In this document: in pieces, positions 33,181 to 44,592 of the stretch
Layout: every line of letters starts with the position of its first letter
Position numbering within the stretch: the stretch's first letter is position 1
The notes under the pieces: model-generated
The model's database searches: none
What the model saw: only the letters and a program-made list of their open reading frames with translations
Told to the model about the DNA's origin: nothing
Position numbers and translations under genes: made by a program
Assembly: GCA_023213315.1 (NCBI GenBank)
Contig: JAKCPI010004370.1
Span: 62,001 to 126,000 of the forward strand
From: Euborellia annulipes
Taxonomy: Eukaryota; Arthropoda; Insecta; Dermaptera; Anisolabididae
Direction of reading: 5' to 3'
DNA: 64,000 nt

Positions 33181-33381
33181 CTACACTGTCTCGAGTCGCA
33201 TCTGAGTTCCAATGGTTTCAATTTTGCAATCAAAACTTAGTAAGTTGTCGCTTTTTTCACTCAATTTGAATACTAAAGTAGTATTAGAAACGTCCCACAA
33301 TTCAGGCAAATTATGGTAGGCCTCGATAAAGGCCAGAAGGGCATCTTTCTTATTCATTATTGCAACACACTCAAGCGACAA
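33181..33381 (-). pseudogene. MADF-domain-like fragment
   Basis: The minus-strand frame reads NKKDALLAFIEAYHNLPELW followed by DVS. This matches the start of MADF (Myb/SANT-like) domains, in which a run of acidic/hydrophobic residues leads to the P-x-L-W-D motif. The rest (NTTLVFKLSEKSDNLL onwards) does not continue as a MADF domain, and the frame stops after about 66 residues. In arthropods MADF proteins accompany Harbinger-type transposons and also occur as host regulators. The truncation favours a transposon-derived relic. The adjacent upstream frame (33357-33545) gives no recognisable product. Confidence 0.4.
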
Positions 33382-34828
33382 AGGTAGAACTGCCGAAATT
33401 GTGCGAGGAAACTGAGCAGTTTATCGGTGCAAAAGTAGAAACCTTTGCACAGACCGCAGGCCTGCACAAAAGCAAGAAGGTGACTAAACAATGTAGGTAC
33501 GCGAAACTGGGGAGGGAGTGAAGGATTTCCCTCCCTCCCCACCACTCTATATTCCTTTATTTCGCAAATAGTTAACTATAAACATTAAAGGCTAAAATAT
33601 TTTCTAATTTCTTTTTTTAGTGTATTAAAAAAAAAAAAATGAGTTCACCATGATAAGAATATTTTTCTTTTTATGTTAAATTTGTCATATTTATTATAAT
33701 TTATGACAATATATATATAATTTTGTCCTTGAGATGACATGTTTGTGTTTCTAATTTGACCTAGTGGAACATTTAACCTATTATTATTATTATTGTATTA
33801 ACGCAATATTATTAAAACGCTTACCTTGTGCAATTTTTGTTTCCATAAGAAGGCTCAAAATTGATGAATTTGTAGCTTATAAGTTTTTAATTGATCTGGT
33901 TGCATAAATTTAGTCTTTTCAAGACAATGTAAAAAAAATTTGCCCCAGCCAAATGCGGAAATTATTAAAGACTGAAATTATTTTTATATTCTTTGAAATT
34001 CATTAGAGGGTGAGGGGGGGGGGGGATAAATGCCAGGTTCAACCAAAAAATCTTCCACGAAGCTATTTTTAAGAAACATTAAAAATAAAACAATAATTAT
34101 TATACGTATATTTAGGTCTATATATTTATTTATTTTATTCTGATTAGATAAAAGACGGAGGTAAATTTAATTTTAATACTACTCTATTTTAAATTTATTT
34201 AATTCATGGAGCTTAGATATAATTTTATTATTATTATATTATATAAAGATTATTTAAAAATAATTATTTATTGAATGTTATTAATAACTATAGTATCATA
34301 TTAAAAAAAAAATAATTTTTGAAAATATATTTAAAATTATTAAATATGTATTTTAATTTAAGTAAATTGACTTTGCTATTTTCTATTCTCTTTGTTTATT
34401 AGCCAAAGCTGGAATTTACTATCTGTTTTTATGCACCTCTTTGACAGCTCCCCACAAAGGCAATCAAAACATGTGATAAATAATTAATCTTAAATCATTC
34501 CTATTATGTAAATCTTTTTAACTAAAAGTGTTTATTTATATTTATTCTATATTATGCGAGCTTTAAAGTGATTATAAAATTTTTTAAATGGAATTTTTGA
34601 TTGATGAGAAAATCATGCGACAAAGTTTGACAGTTCTAATCAAAATAATTTTTTAATATCATTCGAATCAATCCAAAGAATATTTTTAATTTGAAATGTT
34701 CTTTGAAATAAATTATTAAACTGTCGCCATCAAGAAGAAAATGGAAAATTATTCCTGTTCTGTTACTGGTATTTATCACTCACTATATTTATTTTCAAAA
34801 ATGAAAATAATTATTAAAGAAATTGATT

Positions 34829-35075
34829 ATGAGTGAGAATGCTAATTCAGCCTTGTTTACATCATCGTGTGTGATGACTCCTCCGGCGAGAAATTTAATT
34901 CTAACCATTAAAGGTATTTTTAAAATATGTTATTCTTTATTTTTGATTTGATGAATAATAAAATTATTATTATTATTATAGTGTGGAGGTTACCTGTCAC
35001 CAATCGGCCCATTGACATTTCCGAGCACCAATAAAGTGAACACAATTAAAGAAAAAGTGACATCTCACAATTCAT
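34829..35075 (+). CDS. Possible small spliced gene, two exons around a 68-bp intron
   Basis: An ATG at 34829 opens MSENANSALFTSSC then VMTPPARNLILTIK, ending at a donor AAAG|GTATTT (34914). A 68-bp AT-rich intron ends TTATTATTATAG at 34981. The next segment (34982-35075) ends at T|GTAAGT. All of this is clearly richer in G+C than the surroundings. Reading on in the phase set by the first exon gives VWRLPVTNRPIDISEHQ and a stop at 35033-35035, overlapping AATAAA. Read in phase 0 instead, the second segment stays open (CGGYLSPIGPLTFPST) and joins in phase to the open frame at 35652. The two readings exclude each other. I recognise no family with confidence. Confidence 0.22.
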
Positions 35076-35651
35076 GTAAGTAACAAGAGATCATAATTTT
35101 TTATTTTTTTCATTTTAAATAAATAAAAAAGATTTTTTCTGATTGTTTTCTTGAGTTAATATAATTAATAAATTATGAGTAAGGATGCAGATGGACCATG
35201 TTTGGAACTTTTATATACAATAAATGCTTATACCTATATATATATAAAATAAGAATTTTTAAATAGAAATTTTATCATATAGGATTATATAAACATTTCT
35301 TCCAACATCAAAAAATTAAATATAATAAATTTAGATTTTTGCTAGCCCGTGGGTCGTGGTAGGAAGAATATTAGCTAATGTCTAGAATATGGCCAATGAT
35401 TTGTTACTATGTTAGTAAACTTTTTAAGGTTTCTTTCTTTATCCATTCTCTTTATTAGCCTAAATAAGAGCGCTGAAATCCAATTTGGACTAAAAATAGA
35501 AAATATAGAAGAAATATGAAGATAACCTATAAAAAAGGTATTTTAACTTACTTTTTTCTTCATCAATTGTATTTATCATCTAAAAACAACTTGTTGGGGC
35601 CCCGACATTGCCGGGTTCACTCATCCGGGCTGCTCATTTTTATTTTTTAAG

Positions 35652-35842
35652 TGATATCCAATCGCTTCGAACTGAATACCTTTCTTATAGGATATGTCAT
35701 CTCATATTTCTTCTTTATTTTTGTTATTTTTAGAGATATTTGGTCCACATTGTCTTTCCGCGCTCTTATTAAGAGATTGGCTAAAGAAAGAAAGCCTAAA
35801 AAGTTTACTAGCATAGTAAAAAACCATTGGCCGTATTCTTGA
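35652..35842 (+). CDS. Possible terminal exon: membrane segment plus basic tail
   Basis: After a TTTTATTTTTTAAG acceptor, an open frame in phase 1 reads ISNRFELNTFLIGYVI, a strongly hydrophobic stretch (SYFFFIFVIF), then RDIWSTLSFRALIKRLAKER and KPKKFTSIVKNHWPYS to a TGA. This looks like a single transmembrane helix followed by a positively charged cytoplasmic tail. The phase matches the donor at 35075. No homologue comes to mind, and it could be a chance ORF in AT-rich DNA. Confidence 0.22.
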
Positions 35843-36659
35843 TTCGAGCCGGAATATTTACAAGTTTGTGAGGTGTTGGTGTAGGTTGAGGGTCCGGTGG
35901 CCTGGTGCAAAGGAAATCATTTTGTTTTTAATTCTTTCCACTTTTGATTTAAAATTATTTTTAAATAATAATAACTCTATTTAAATAACAACGTCGATAT
36001 AATATACAAATACTTGTGATAATAACATGATTATTTAAAACGAAAAAGAAGAGATAACTCGAAACATTTCCTTCCTACAATGACAAAAGGAAAATTGTCA
36101 AAAAACCGAATGTCCCTCAATTGGCTGATCTCATTCCAAATTCTGGTGACTCCAAGAGACAAGAGGATTTAACCAGCAAGTTGAATATAAATACAAGATA
36201 GCTACATATTAGAGAAGTGAAACTTAAAGGAAACGCTTTGCTCTACTATCCCTAAAGAAGTTGCACTTCAAAAGAATCATTGAGTGCAACTAATAATATT
36301 TTATAACAAACTTGTTCAATATATAAAATTCTTCTCTGCGTTTTCTTTTTATGGCTTTGAGTAGGATTTGAATAAAAATAAACGTTTAGAGCAAAAAAAA
36401 CGCATTAATTAAAGGCTTATTTGATTGACACGCAACTGATGCTAATCGTCTCTCTGATGCTAAAAATAGAATTTTAATCGTTTCTCATTTGAAGAGCGTC
36501 AACAAAATTATTTAGTAGTCCTCTCAATAACTGAACTCACCTCAGCCAGCCAATATAAATAAATATCTTCAAGTACGGTGTACATAAATCTACCCGACAG
36601 AAATAGAAATGCTTACTAACAAACCACTTAACGTTTTTTATTTTTTACTTTTTTCCTTA

Positions 36660-36880
36660 CCTATATATTTAATATTTAGAGAGAAAGTATTGCATTCATT
36701 TCAAAAGTTAGTGTATTTTTCAATTTTTCTCAAAATTCGCTCAAACGATTTTGATTAAAATTCATAAATCAATTATATAAAATGAATATTCTCATTTTGC
36801 TCTCAAAATACTCTTGTAATTAATGGTAACAAAAGATCTGGTGTGACTGGTCGCACAGCACACAACTTTCTCTTACCTTT
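36660..36880 (+). repeat. Truncated hairpin-terminated repeat
   Basis: It retains the AGAGAGAAAGTATTG start, the TTTTTCTCAAAATTCGCTC module and one hairpin arm (GATCTGGTGTGACTGGTCGC), with internal deletions. Confidence 0.55.
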
Positions 36881-37570
36881 CCGGACTCGGTCGAGGGATT
36901 TTTTTCTAAAATTTGGATTGAATCTTTAAAATATACACTTATTTATATTTGATGGGGAGCCATGATTCAATTGAATTCTCTTTATCTATCGATGTTCGTG
37001 TTTGCCTGCAAGATAGGCATTCCAAATGACCGATTGAGCAAACTGCTCATGCTCCGTTGTTAGTTTATGCAGGCTCTACGTCTTCACTCCCTCACTTTGT
37101 TTTCATCTATCGAAAGCACAAATAATTTGCTTTCGTTCTTTGTAATCACTAGCATTTGAATATGAATTAATTATTTCAAGGGCATAGACTCGAAGAAAAT
37201 CCCCAATCCGTGGCGGAAATCGTTTTTTCAACAATTAAAGGATTTTCTTAATGGAAATAATTTAGATATAAAAGTGTGTGTGATTAGAGGTAAAATCGAA
37301 ATAAAATAAAACAATTGCTTTATTTTAGCAAAACAAAAAATAAAAATTCGGATAAATTTAAATTCCGAATATTTAAAGAGCAGCTTCCCTTCTTTAACGG
37401 ATAACAAAACATAAACAAATATTTAAAGGGGTAGTTAACAATTATAAAACTTTTTTTAACTCTTCGGCATCTTAGATCATCCAATATATAGAATTTAACA
37501 ATAGCCAAATTAAGTAGGTGAAGATTAAAACAGCAGATGTGAATATTATCTTTTTATTAATTGAATCTTT

Positions 37571-37611
37571 TGGCGATCGATTTCGTCTTTTGTGACTTCA
37601 TCAGGCCAGCG
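37571..37611 (-). ncRNA. Hammerhead-like motif, ATCGAT stem III variant
   Basis: On the minus strand: CGCTGGC, CTGATGA, a stem II AGTC-ACAAAA-GAC, GAAA, then TCGATC and GCCAAAAG. TGGC and GCCA pair as stem I. ATCGAT is self-complementary, like the ACGT of other copies. Only one arm is present; it is not in a foldback. Confidence 0.45.
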
Positions 37612-37977
37612 TTGGTTAAATAAATATGAACGTTAATATAATTTTGAATTATAATAGTGTATAAATAAAATATTGGTTGAGAAGAATAGAATTTTTCATG
37701 GTTAACTGTCACTAGCCAAATTATTTAAATACGGTATATCATCGCCTGAAACAGGTAGTGGCGTATCTCAATATTTATCATTTTTCAGGAGAGCTGTTTA
37801 TAGTTCGTGTTGTTATATTAAATGTATAGAAACGCAAAACCAAAAAACCTAAATAATACGAAAAAACTTGGAAATACAGATTCGTCACTTTGTGATAATG
37901 TAAAGAAGGCCAGGAATTTTTTTGAGATACGTCACTACGTGTTGCAAGCGACGATTTGTGGAGGCCCAACCATATTT

Positions 37978-38055
37978 ATTTACACCCTTTGATATCCAAA
38001 TGTTTTAAATAAATATTCATCGGGCTGCCTTGGAGTCCGAACCCGCGCCCCTTGG
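37978..38055 (-). mobile_element. SINE fragment, minus strand
   Basis: It contains TTTGATATCCAAATGTTTTA, CATCGGGCTGCC and GGAGTCCGAACCCGCG, the body and B box of the SINE family, diverged. Confidence 0.55.
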
Positions 38056-38146
38056 CTTTAAGATTATCAATCTTGACATTTGTCAACACCTCTGACCTCT
38101 CAACCAGGGGGGGGAGAATTATAAAACTTAACTTTATTCAGAATAA

Positions 38147-38425
38147 TAGACAGGAAGAGAGATGTCGCCAAAAGGAGAGCCTCTATCAAATAAAAATCTC
38201 CACTTAGAAGACGTTTCGGGTTTAATTAAATAAATCATCATCAGATTATTGGCAATCTCAAGGTGTACACCAATGAGATGAAGATAGAGTTCACCTTGAG
38301 ATTGCCAATAATTTCTGATGATGGATTTATTTAATTAAACCCGAAACGTCTTCTAAGTGGAGATTTTTATTCGATAGAGGCTCTCCTTTTGGCTGACATC
38401 CTCTCTTCCTGTCTGCCATTCTAAT
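38147..38425. repeat. Foldback repeat with two CTGATGA/GAAACGTC cores
   Basis: The arms run from about GACAGGAAGAGAGATGTC to CATCCTCTCTTCCTGTC. The cores are CTGATGA at 38315-38321 (plus) with GAAACGTC at 38343-38350, and CTGATGA at 38238-38244 (minus). Stem II is long and slightly imperfect (GGATTTA / TAAACCC). Stem I pairing is poor. Confidence 0.72.
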
Positions 38426-38989
38426 CGTTGAACAGCCACTTCTCTCATCAATCAACATCCCTTAACTTTATTCTTTCTCCTAGGGGAGCTTCTATGCACC
38501 CCCGAAATATTCAAAATAAATTTTATTTTTGTCAAAATTTATCTATTTTATTGCAATTATTAAAATAATTTTCCTGTGAAGGTCCGGCGAATAGAATTTC
38601 TCCAGGTTTATAGAGATATCGATGGGGAATTCATTAAATTAATTATTGAGATATCAGAAAAAAAATGATACTGAATAAAGTGTGTGTAAACAAACTTTGA
38701 AATATGAATCTATTTTTATAATAAGATAAGAATGCTTAGGAGGCTAGGATAGGAATGCGGAGGGCTGAGTAATAATTACAGCAAGAGAGCAAACAGCTGG
38801 TTGCTTGGGTTCCTCGACCAAATCCCGGACGCGCATATGGGGGGATACCCGCAAGGCAAAAGTGTGAAATTGTGGGAGAGAAAACGAACACTGCAACTTT
38901 CCGGGATGATTTTAGGGTGATATTCACGTCCAAATAAAATGTTTGTTATATTAACTGATCATTTCTCTAGTGGTCAATGAGAGGGTGTA

Positions 38990-39300
38990 GATGGCTAATG
39001 AGTGTTGCACGTCAACGGCCGATGACAGGCAAAGGACGACGCGGATGGCCGTGAGGGAATGCGCGGGGTGGGGTAAGGGGAGGAGGAGGAGGAGGAGGAG
39101 GACTGACTGCCGTCACCGCCGCTGCCGTTGCCGTTGCCGCCGCTAACCTAACACACTGGCGAAAGCCGGCCGATGTATACTCTCGAAAGTCGTCGCCACA
39201 AGTGCCTCTCTCTCTCTCTCTCTCTCTTACACACATACACATACATGAGGAGAGTGGCCTTGCGGGACCGCGCGTTGCTTTTGCTCGCTTGACTGTCAAA
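38990..39300. promoter_or_regulatory. GC/CpG-rich island with GGA, GCC and CT repeats
   Basis: A local CpG-rich region includes (GGA)n at about 39080-39102, GCCGTTGCC repeats and a (CT)n run at 39207-39227. Long minus-strand frames here translate to poly-Pro and RE repeats and are not credible proteins. It could be a promoter or first-exon region; there is no TATA or splice evidence. Confidence 0.22.
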
Positions 39301-39964
39301 TTAGAGCCTATTTGGGTTTATGAAAATTAATTCTAGACTTCTTCTTCTCTATATTACAATCAGTGGCGGATCGTGACTTGTCAGGAATTTCACTCTGATA
39401 TTATTTTTATTGACCGACAGTGGGGGAGAAGATAGAAACAAAATAAGCCCTCCTTTAACATTCAAGAGAATAGCGGGATTAAAAAATAAAACCTCTAATA
39501 ATAGAGGAGCCTATAGATAGACCTAGGGAAGCTTTATTTTTTAATTAATTCTGCTTATTACTATTGTATCACTAACTCATGAATTTTTCCGATTAATTTA
39601 TGGCTGAGAGAATTTGTTAAGCATCACTCTATGTTAAGATCATCGCATGCAAAATTCTAGAGGGCCGCCTTTTTCTTGTTCCCGAATGACGTCAATCACG
39701 TGACAGACTGGGTTTCTGACTCCTACTCTCTAGAGTGGTGGGAAGTTTTCCCTTTTCAAAATAATTTTATTTTTATAATTTGTTAAGGTCTTTTCGGCCA
39801 TCTAAAGCCATTTAAACCACATGATTGATTTGAGCAAATTTAATCGAAATAAAGTTTTTTTAGGATGCCAACCCTCGACTTTTAGCACTAGAAGCTAATA
39901 TCAGAGGACTAGAATAAAAGGAAGAATGTAATCATGTCTTCTTCATTTTAAAATTCTTATAGAT

Positions 39965-40835
39965 CAGAGGTCCCCAAACTTTTTTTGTCTCGTAGACCCC
40001 TTGCCATGTTTTTCGGTTTTGGGTACACTCCCTCCTTAGCTAATGTAGCATTTGTTAAAATTTATCAATTTCAAATGTGTTTTGACTGATGTCTAACTGT
40101 AGTGAGGTGTAGAAGAAAAAAAAAAAAAAAAAAACACATTAATTTTTATATAGGCCTATAGTACCTGGTATATATAAATGAAACCGAAATTAGTTTGCGC
40201 TTTTTAGTAGGAGGGCTGAACATGGTGCTTTGATAATAAAATTTCAATATTTGAATGTGTGTCTGGAAGAAGGGCATATGTTACATTTTTCAAATATTGT
40301 GTACTTGTCTTTAAAATCCTTTTTCTAATTCTAATTCCCTAGTGGTTTAACACATTAATTTTTTTAGTCAAAAAATGGAAGAAGGTTATATGTGTGACTT
40401 TTTCAATTAATTAGTTCCTTAACATGAGCAACTTTAGTTTTTTGCTTCTCCTGTAAAATTTTAAAATTGTAACTTATGCCCTTCTTCCCGACACCCATTC
40501 ATTTGGTTTCAATTTAGTGAGGTTTAATCTTAAATCTCCTCAGTTAATGATGTCCAGTTTGTTTCTTTTTTTAATTCGAAGATTGGCAAAGGCGCTTATA
40601 AACTTTTTTCCAATAGATATGAAGATGTGTGTATCTGTAAAATATCTGACATGTGTTACGGTGCGCTGAGGTCAAATTAGGAAAAAATTAAAATAAAATA
40701 AAATAAATGAGATCGACTATCGTGGACCCCCGTTTACATCTCACAGATCACCAATTCATTTATTCGCTCACATGGGCCCCTTGTAGTTCGTCGCCGATCT
40801 CTAGGGGTCGATATAGACCACTTTGGGAATCACTG
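39965..40835. mobile_element. Non-autonomous hAT element, 8-bp duplication
   Basis: The ends CAGAGGTCCCCAAACTTTTT and TTTGGGAATCACTG form imperfect inverted repeats (CAGNGNTCCCCAAA type, characteristic of hAT elements). The 8-bp repeat TTATAGAT flanks it exactly (39957-39964 and 40836-40843). At 871 bp with no ORF, it depends on an external transposase. Confidence 0.9.
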
Positions 40836-42074
40836 TTATAGATAATAAAAAAAATAGTTATGTAAAATTGGCGTTCGTTTTTCAAACTGTCAGAATAGTT
40901 TTTCAATTATTCAACTTCAAAGATAAAATCTTTTTTTTTCTTACCTAAATTCCCTTGCGGCGGACAAATTCTTTTTACCAATTTACGATACCTACATAAA
41001 TACAGTTTTCCTCTTTATAAGGGGGCGATTCTCTTATTCCTAATTTAATGATAACCTAAAAAACCACCCTCTGGAAAATTCTCTACTAATTAAAAAAAAC
41101 TACATCAAGTAGTTTAGAAAAACATACAAGACAAAGAAACATTGATTTATATACTGGTATTTGAATAAATAGGCAGTCACCCCCCCCCCCCCCCCTTTCC
41201 GAATTTTTTAAAGTGGTTGTGAGCCTCTGGTCTACTTGATATACAAAAAAATATACCAGCTTTTAATATGCTAGTAAGTGATTGGCAAAGTAGAAAATTT
41301 CACCGTTGCTAGAATTTAATTAAGAGGATTTTATCTGGAATGGTCAGAAATCCACAGGAATGTTAAGACGAGAGCTTAATGGGAATTTACAATTAAGATT
41401 AGATAAAACAGGGCCGACCGCTTTCTTTAGATCATTTGAAGAAATGTCATTTTGAAAGGGGGATGGAGGAGAGGAGAGACCACCCCACCCCCTCACCCAC
41501 AATGACGTCACTTCTCACCTCCAATTTGGGGGGGGCTCAAATGGGTTGCTTTATCGACAGGCTACATCTTTTTTTTAAATTTTAATTAGATTAGACCACC
41601 TTGGAGTCTAGAAAATTATACTATTACAAATTTATGGCAATTTTTTTTATAGTATAAATAAACATTTTAGATAAAAATGCGTGCGATTTTTTTGCCCACC
41701 TTCATTAAACATGCAAGCAAAAACATGACAAATGGTCCTTTTGATTTTCTATGTTCTTCTATCATTAGCGCGAGCGAGAGAATTGAAATGATATTTATCT
41801 AGTTCAGTCAACGATTTCGCGCTTTTATCGGAGAAATCTCTTTAAAAAAAAAAAAGATTGTGATCTGTATACATATAAAATCACTTAAACACTGAATCAA
41901 ATAAATTTAAAAAACATGTCCCGCATATCGGGAATAAAATCTAATTAACATCTTTGAAATAGGCGACATCGCATTTACATTATTTTGGAAAAAGAATTCA
42001 TTAATATTTATTTCTAGTTGAAAAAAAAAAAAGAGGAAAGAAAATGGAGATTCCCACCTTTCGGTTTTTAATAT

Positions 42075-42760
42075 AATTGCCCAAGAATTAGAAATTTCGA
42101 ATAAAACCGCTATTGATTAGGCTTCTTTCTGCAGCGAAGTGATACATGATTGTTATTTTTCTAACGTAGAAAAAATTGGCGGTCCTGGAAGTAGACGAAT
42201 CTAAATTTGGTAGAAGAAAGTACAATAGAGGGGGTTTTTGGCGGAATTGAGAGGGAATCGGGACGAGTATTCTTAGAAGTTGTAGAAGAACGCACATCCG
42301 ATGTGCTTATTCCATTGATAAAAAAAATGCATTCTTCAGGGAACTACCATAATTTCGGATTTCTGGAAGTCTTACGATTGCCTCGAATCTGAAGGATACA
42401 AACACATGAAGGTAAATTATTTATTTATTTATCCTATCTATTCTATTTAAGATAAATTAATAATAATAATAATTTATCATCTATTAGTTTTAAAGATCCT
42501 GTGTTCGGTGCCCACATCAACTCTATAGAAGCAACATGGCACGCTTCAAAGAAAAGTTTTACTTAGGCAGGAAGAAAAAAGTACATATACCTGCGAATCT
42601 CGCAAGATATATGTTTTTTAAAAGATGCAGCATAGAACAACTGAATTTTTGAAATTGGCTGGATATGTATATATAACCCCTTGAATGTTTCTAGTAACGA
42701 AGGAGAAGAAGATGGAGTAGATGCTGAAGATATTGACCTTTTTAACTGAAGGTTAGTATT
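42075..42760 (+). pseudogene. Merlin-type (IS1016/ISXO2-like) DNA transposase, degenerate
   Basis: Pieces in successive frames read QELEISNKTAIDW, EKIGGPG, VLEVDESKFGRRKYNRG, FGGIERESGRVFLEVVEERT, ISDFWKSYDCLESEGYKHMK and FGAHINSIEATWHASKKSF. These are the ISXO2-like transposase signature: the first catalytic D in EVDESKFG, the second in ISDFW, and the G-A-H-x-N-S-I-E-x-T-W block near the third. Several small indels and stops break the frame, and Tyr/Phe-rich C-terminal pieces continue to about 42760 (TTEFLKLAGYVY). The element is inactive. I did not identify its terminal repeats. Confidence 0.85.
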
Positions 42761-43388
42761 TTATAGATTTGAAGTGAGGAATGGGAAAGGACCGGCTGGA
42801 AATATTTTTAAATATAAAATAGAACAGCGAGTGGATGTAACGTAAAATGGTTAGAAGAACTAGTCACGTAATTTATGAGGTCGAAGTTGGTTCTAAAATT
42901 TGGAGAAGACATATTTTAACCAACTAAGGAAAAGAACAGATAGGCCTAACTCAAGTTTTGAAGACAATTTAAATTACTTTTGAAATAGTTCCACCCTTAC
43001 GAGGTCAAGAGGACAGAAATAATAATTCAGCTACAGTGGAACTTCAACCTAATTAAGAGCCTCATACAGAAGTACCGCCCGTGCTTAGAAGTAGAATTCC
43101 CAACCCTCTCAGTAGAATGGTTATCGACTCCTAAGAAGAGTTACACCTGAATTTAGGGGGAAGGTTAAGTGAAGAAGGGATTCTTCGATTTAAAAAAAAG
43201 AGAAAATTTAATAATGAATTACTTGTTGATTGTGAATCTTGTGAAATGATTTATCCAATTTAATATTATAAATATATTTTAATAAATATTTAATAATTAT
43301 AATTGCGTGTTGTTCTTTTAATTTATAACAAGATTATAATGCATTTCTATCATAATATTTATAATTTTAAAATATTTACAATATCTTT

Positions 43389-43462
43389 AGTAAAAGAATT
43401 TGATTTTCGCTTTAACTGTGGTTTATTTGTAGTTAACCGAAAATCCAATTCTTTTTACTAAT
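43389..43462. repeat. Small imperfect hairpin
   Basis: AGTAAAAGAATTTGATTTTCG is mirrored by CGAAAATCCAATTCTTTTTACT around a 30-base loop. It has no relation to other families here. Confidence 0.5.
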
Positions 43463-43717
43463 GATAACAACTGTGAAAGCCTAAATTCCAAAATTCGATT
43501 TACAATATCAGCAACTTTTTTTAATTTATTAATTGATTGATTAAGAAAATTTTTTATGTACTTTGTTAAAGAAATGAATAATATTCGATTTCAATTTTTT
43601 TTGACTTTTTTCTCTATGTTATTTATCACTTACAAAACTTGTATAATTTAATTAAAAGATACTCAAAAACTTCCAGGGATCCCCTGGGTCCGAGCCGCCG
43701 ATGGGGGCCCGCGTCTT

Positions 43718-44022
43718 TTGGTAGATCATGATACGAAAAATCGAGACGGAACAATAATCGTCGAAATAAAAAAGAATCTAAAGACCAAACGAAATGTTAT
43801 ATCCCTGGGTTGCCAGAAAGAATATCTAGAATATAACATCAATTTGGCAATCAAAACTGAAAGGAACTTCGTCCTCTCTTTTCGAACAAAGACAAAAAGG
43901 ACAAATTTGATACGTTTCGACCTTTCAAGATCAGAATCAGGGAACACTCTGCTTAGGTTATACATACACGAATAAAATCTGCCCTGGCGACAACAATCAT
44001 GACTTTGATTTTGAGAAAGCAA
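43718..44022. other. Overlapping open frames on both strands, unclassified
   Basis: An 85-codon plus frame (43718-43975) and a 98-codon minus frame (43726-44022) overlap almost completely. The sequence is rich in TCG/CGA and GAA/TTC and repeats related words, which opens several frames. I recognise neither protein; a repeat-derived open stretch is more likely than a gene. Confidence 0.2.
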
Positions 44023-44275
44023 AAATTGTATGTTTTGAACCGCACAAAGAGATGAGAAAACGGAAGGAGGCAGCGTATATTATAGCCAAGCAGACCTAAA
44101 ACATACGATAAACTTTTAAGTCGACACCGAAAGGCTTTCAGATAACTATAATGCCATCCTCAATAATATTAAATCGGTTGTAAACGCTATTATATAAAAA
44201 ATGTAACAAATTTGATTCACTTGATTTCATTGCGCAGGTAAAACAATTGATTGTTAGATCTATGAATATTTGAAT

Positions 44276-44592
44276 CGTTTATTTCAGAAAGCACCTAAGG
44301 GACAAAATTTCAAAAAATGTGTTTTTGGTGCTAATGTACAATTTAAAGGTAAATACATCTTTTTTAGTGCCGAAATAACCAATGTTCCTCATCAGCATTG
44401 CTATTTGGCAGCCTTGAAAATAATCCGTTTATTTCAGAAAGAACCCAAGCGCCGTCGCTTAGGTTCTTTCTGCGGTAAATTTCACTCATGCCCTGTAGAC
44501 ATCACGTGTTTTGTGACTCGCAGCCGTCGCTTAGGTTCTTTCTGCAGTAAATTTCACTCGTGCCCTGTAGACATCACGTGTTTTGTGACTCG
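44276..44592 (+). repeat. 72-bp tandem duplication next to CGTTTATTTCAGAAA words
   Basis: A 70-bp unit starting GCCGTCGCTTAGGTTCTTTC and ending TTTTGTGACTCG occurs at 44451-44520 and again at 44523-44592 with only 2 differences. The words CGTTTATTTCAGAAAGCACC (44276) and CGTTTATTTCAGAAAGAACC (44426) match the ends of the MITE at 47247-47471. An open frame runs through the block, but its protein is repeat-derived. Confidence 0.7.

Noticed and set aside
34992..35060. Signal-peptide-like hydrophobic stretch on the minus strand (VTFSLIVFTLLVLGNVNGP) followed by GT
   Set aside because: A stop lies directly before it in frame and there is no in-frame Met; the plus-strand reading of the same bases has better splice signals.
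39012..39299. A 95-codon minus-strand frame with poly-Pro and RE repeats
   Set aside because: It is made of (GGA)n, GCC and (CT)n simple repeats; such repeats stay open in all frames and the product has no domain.
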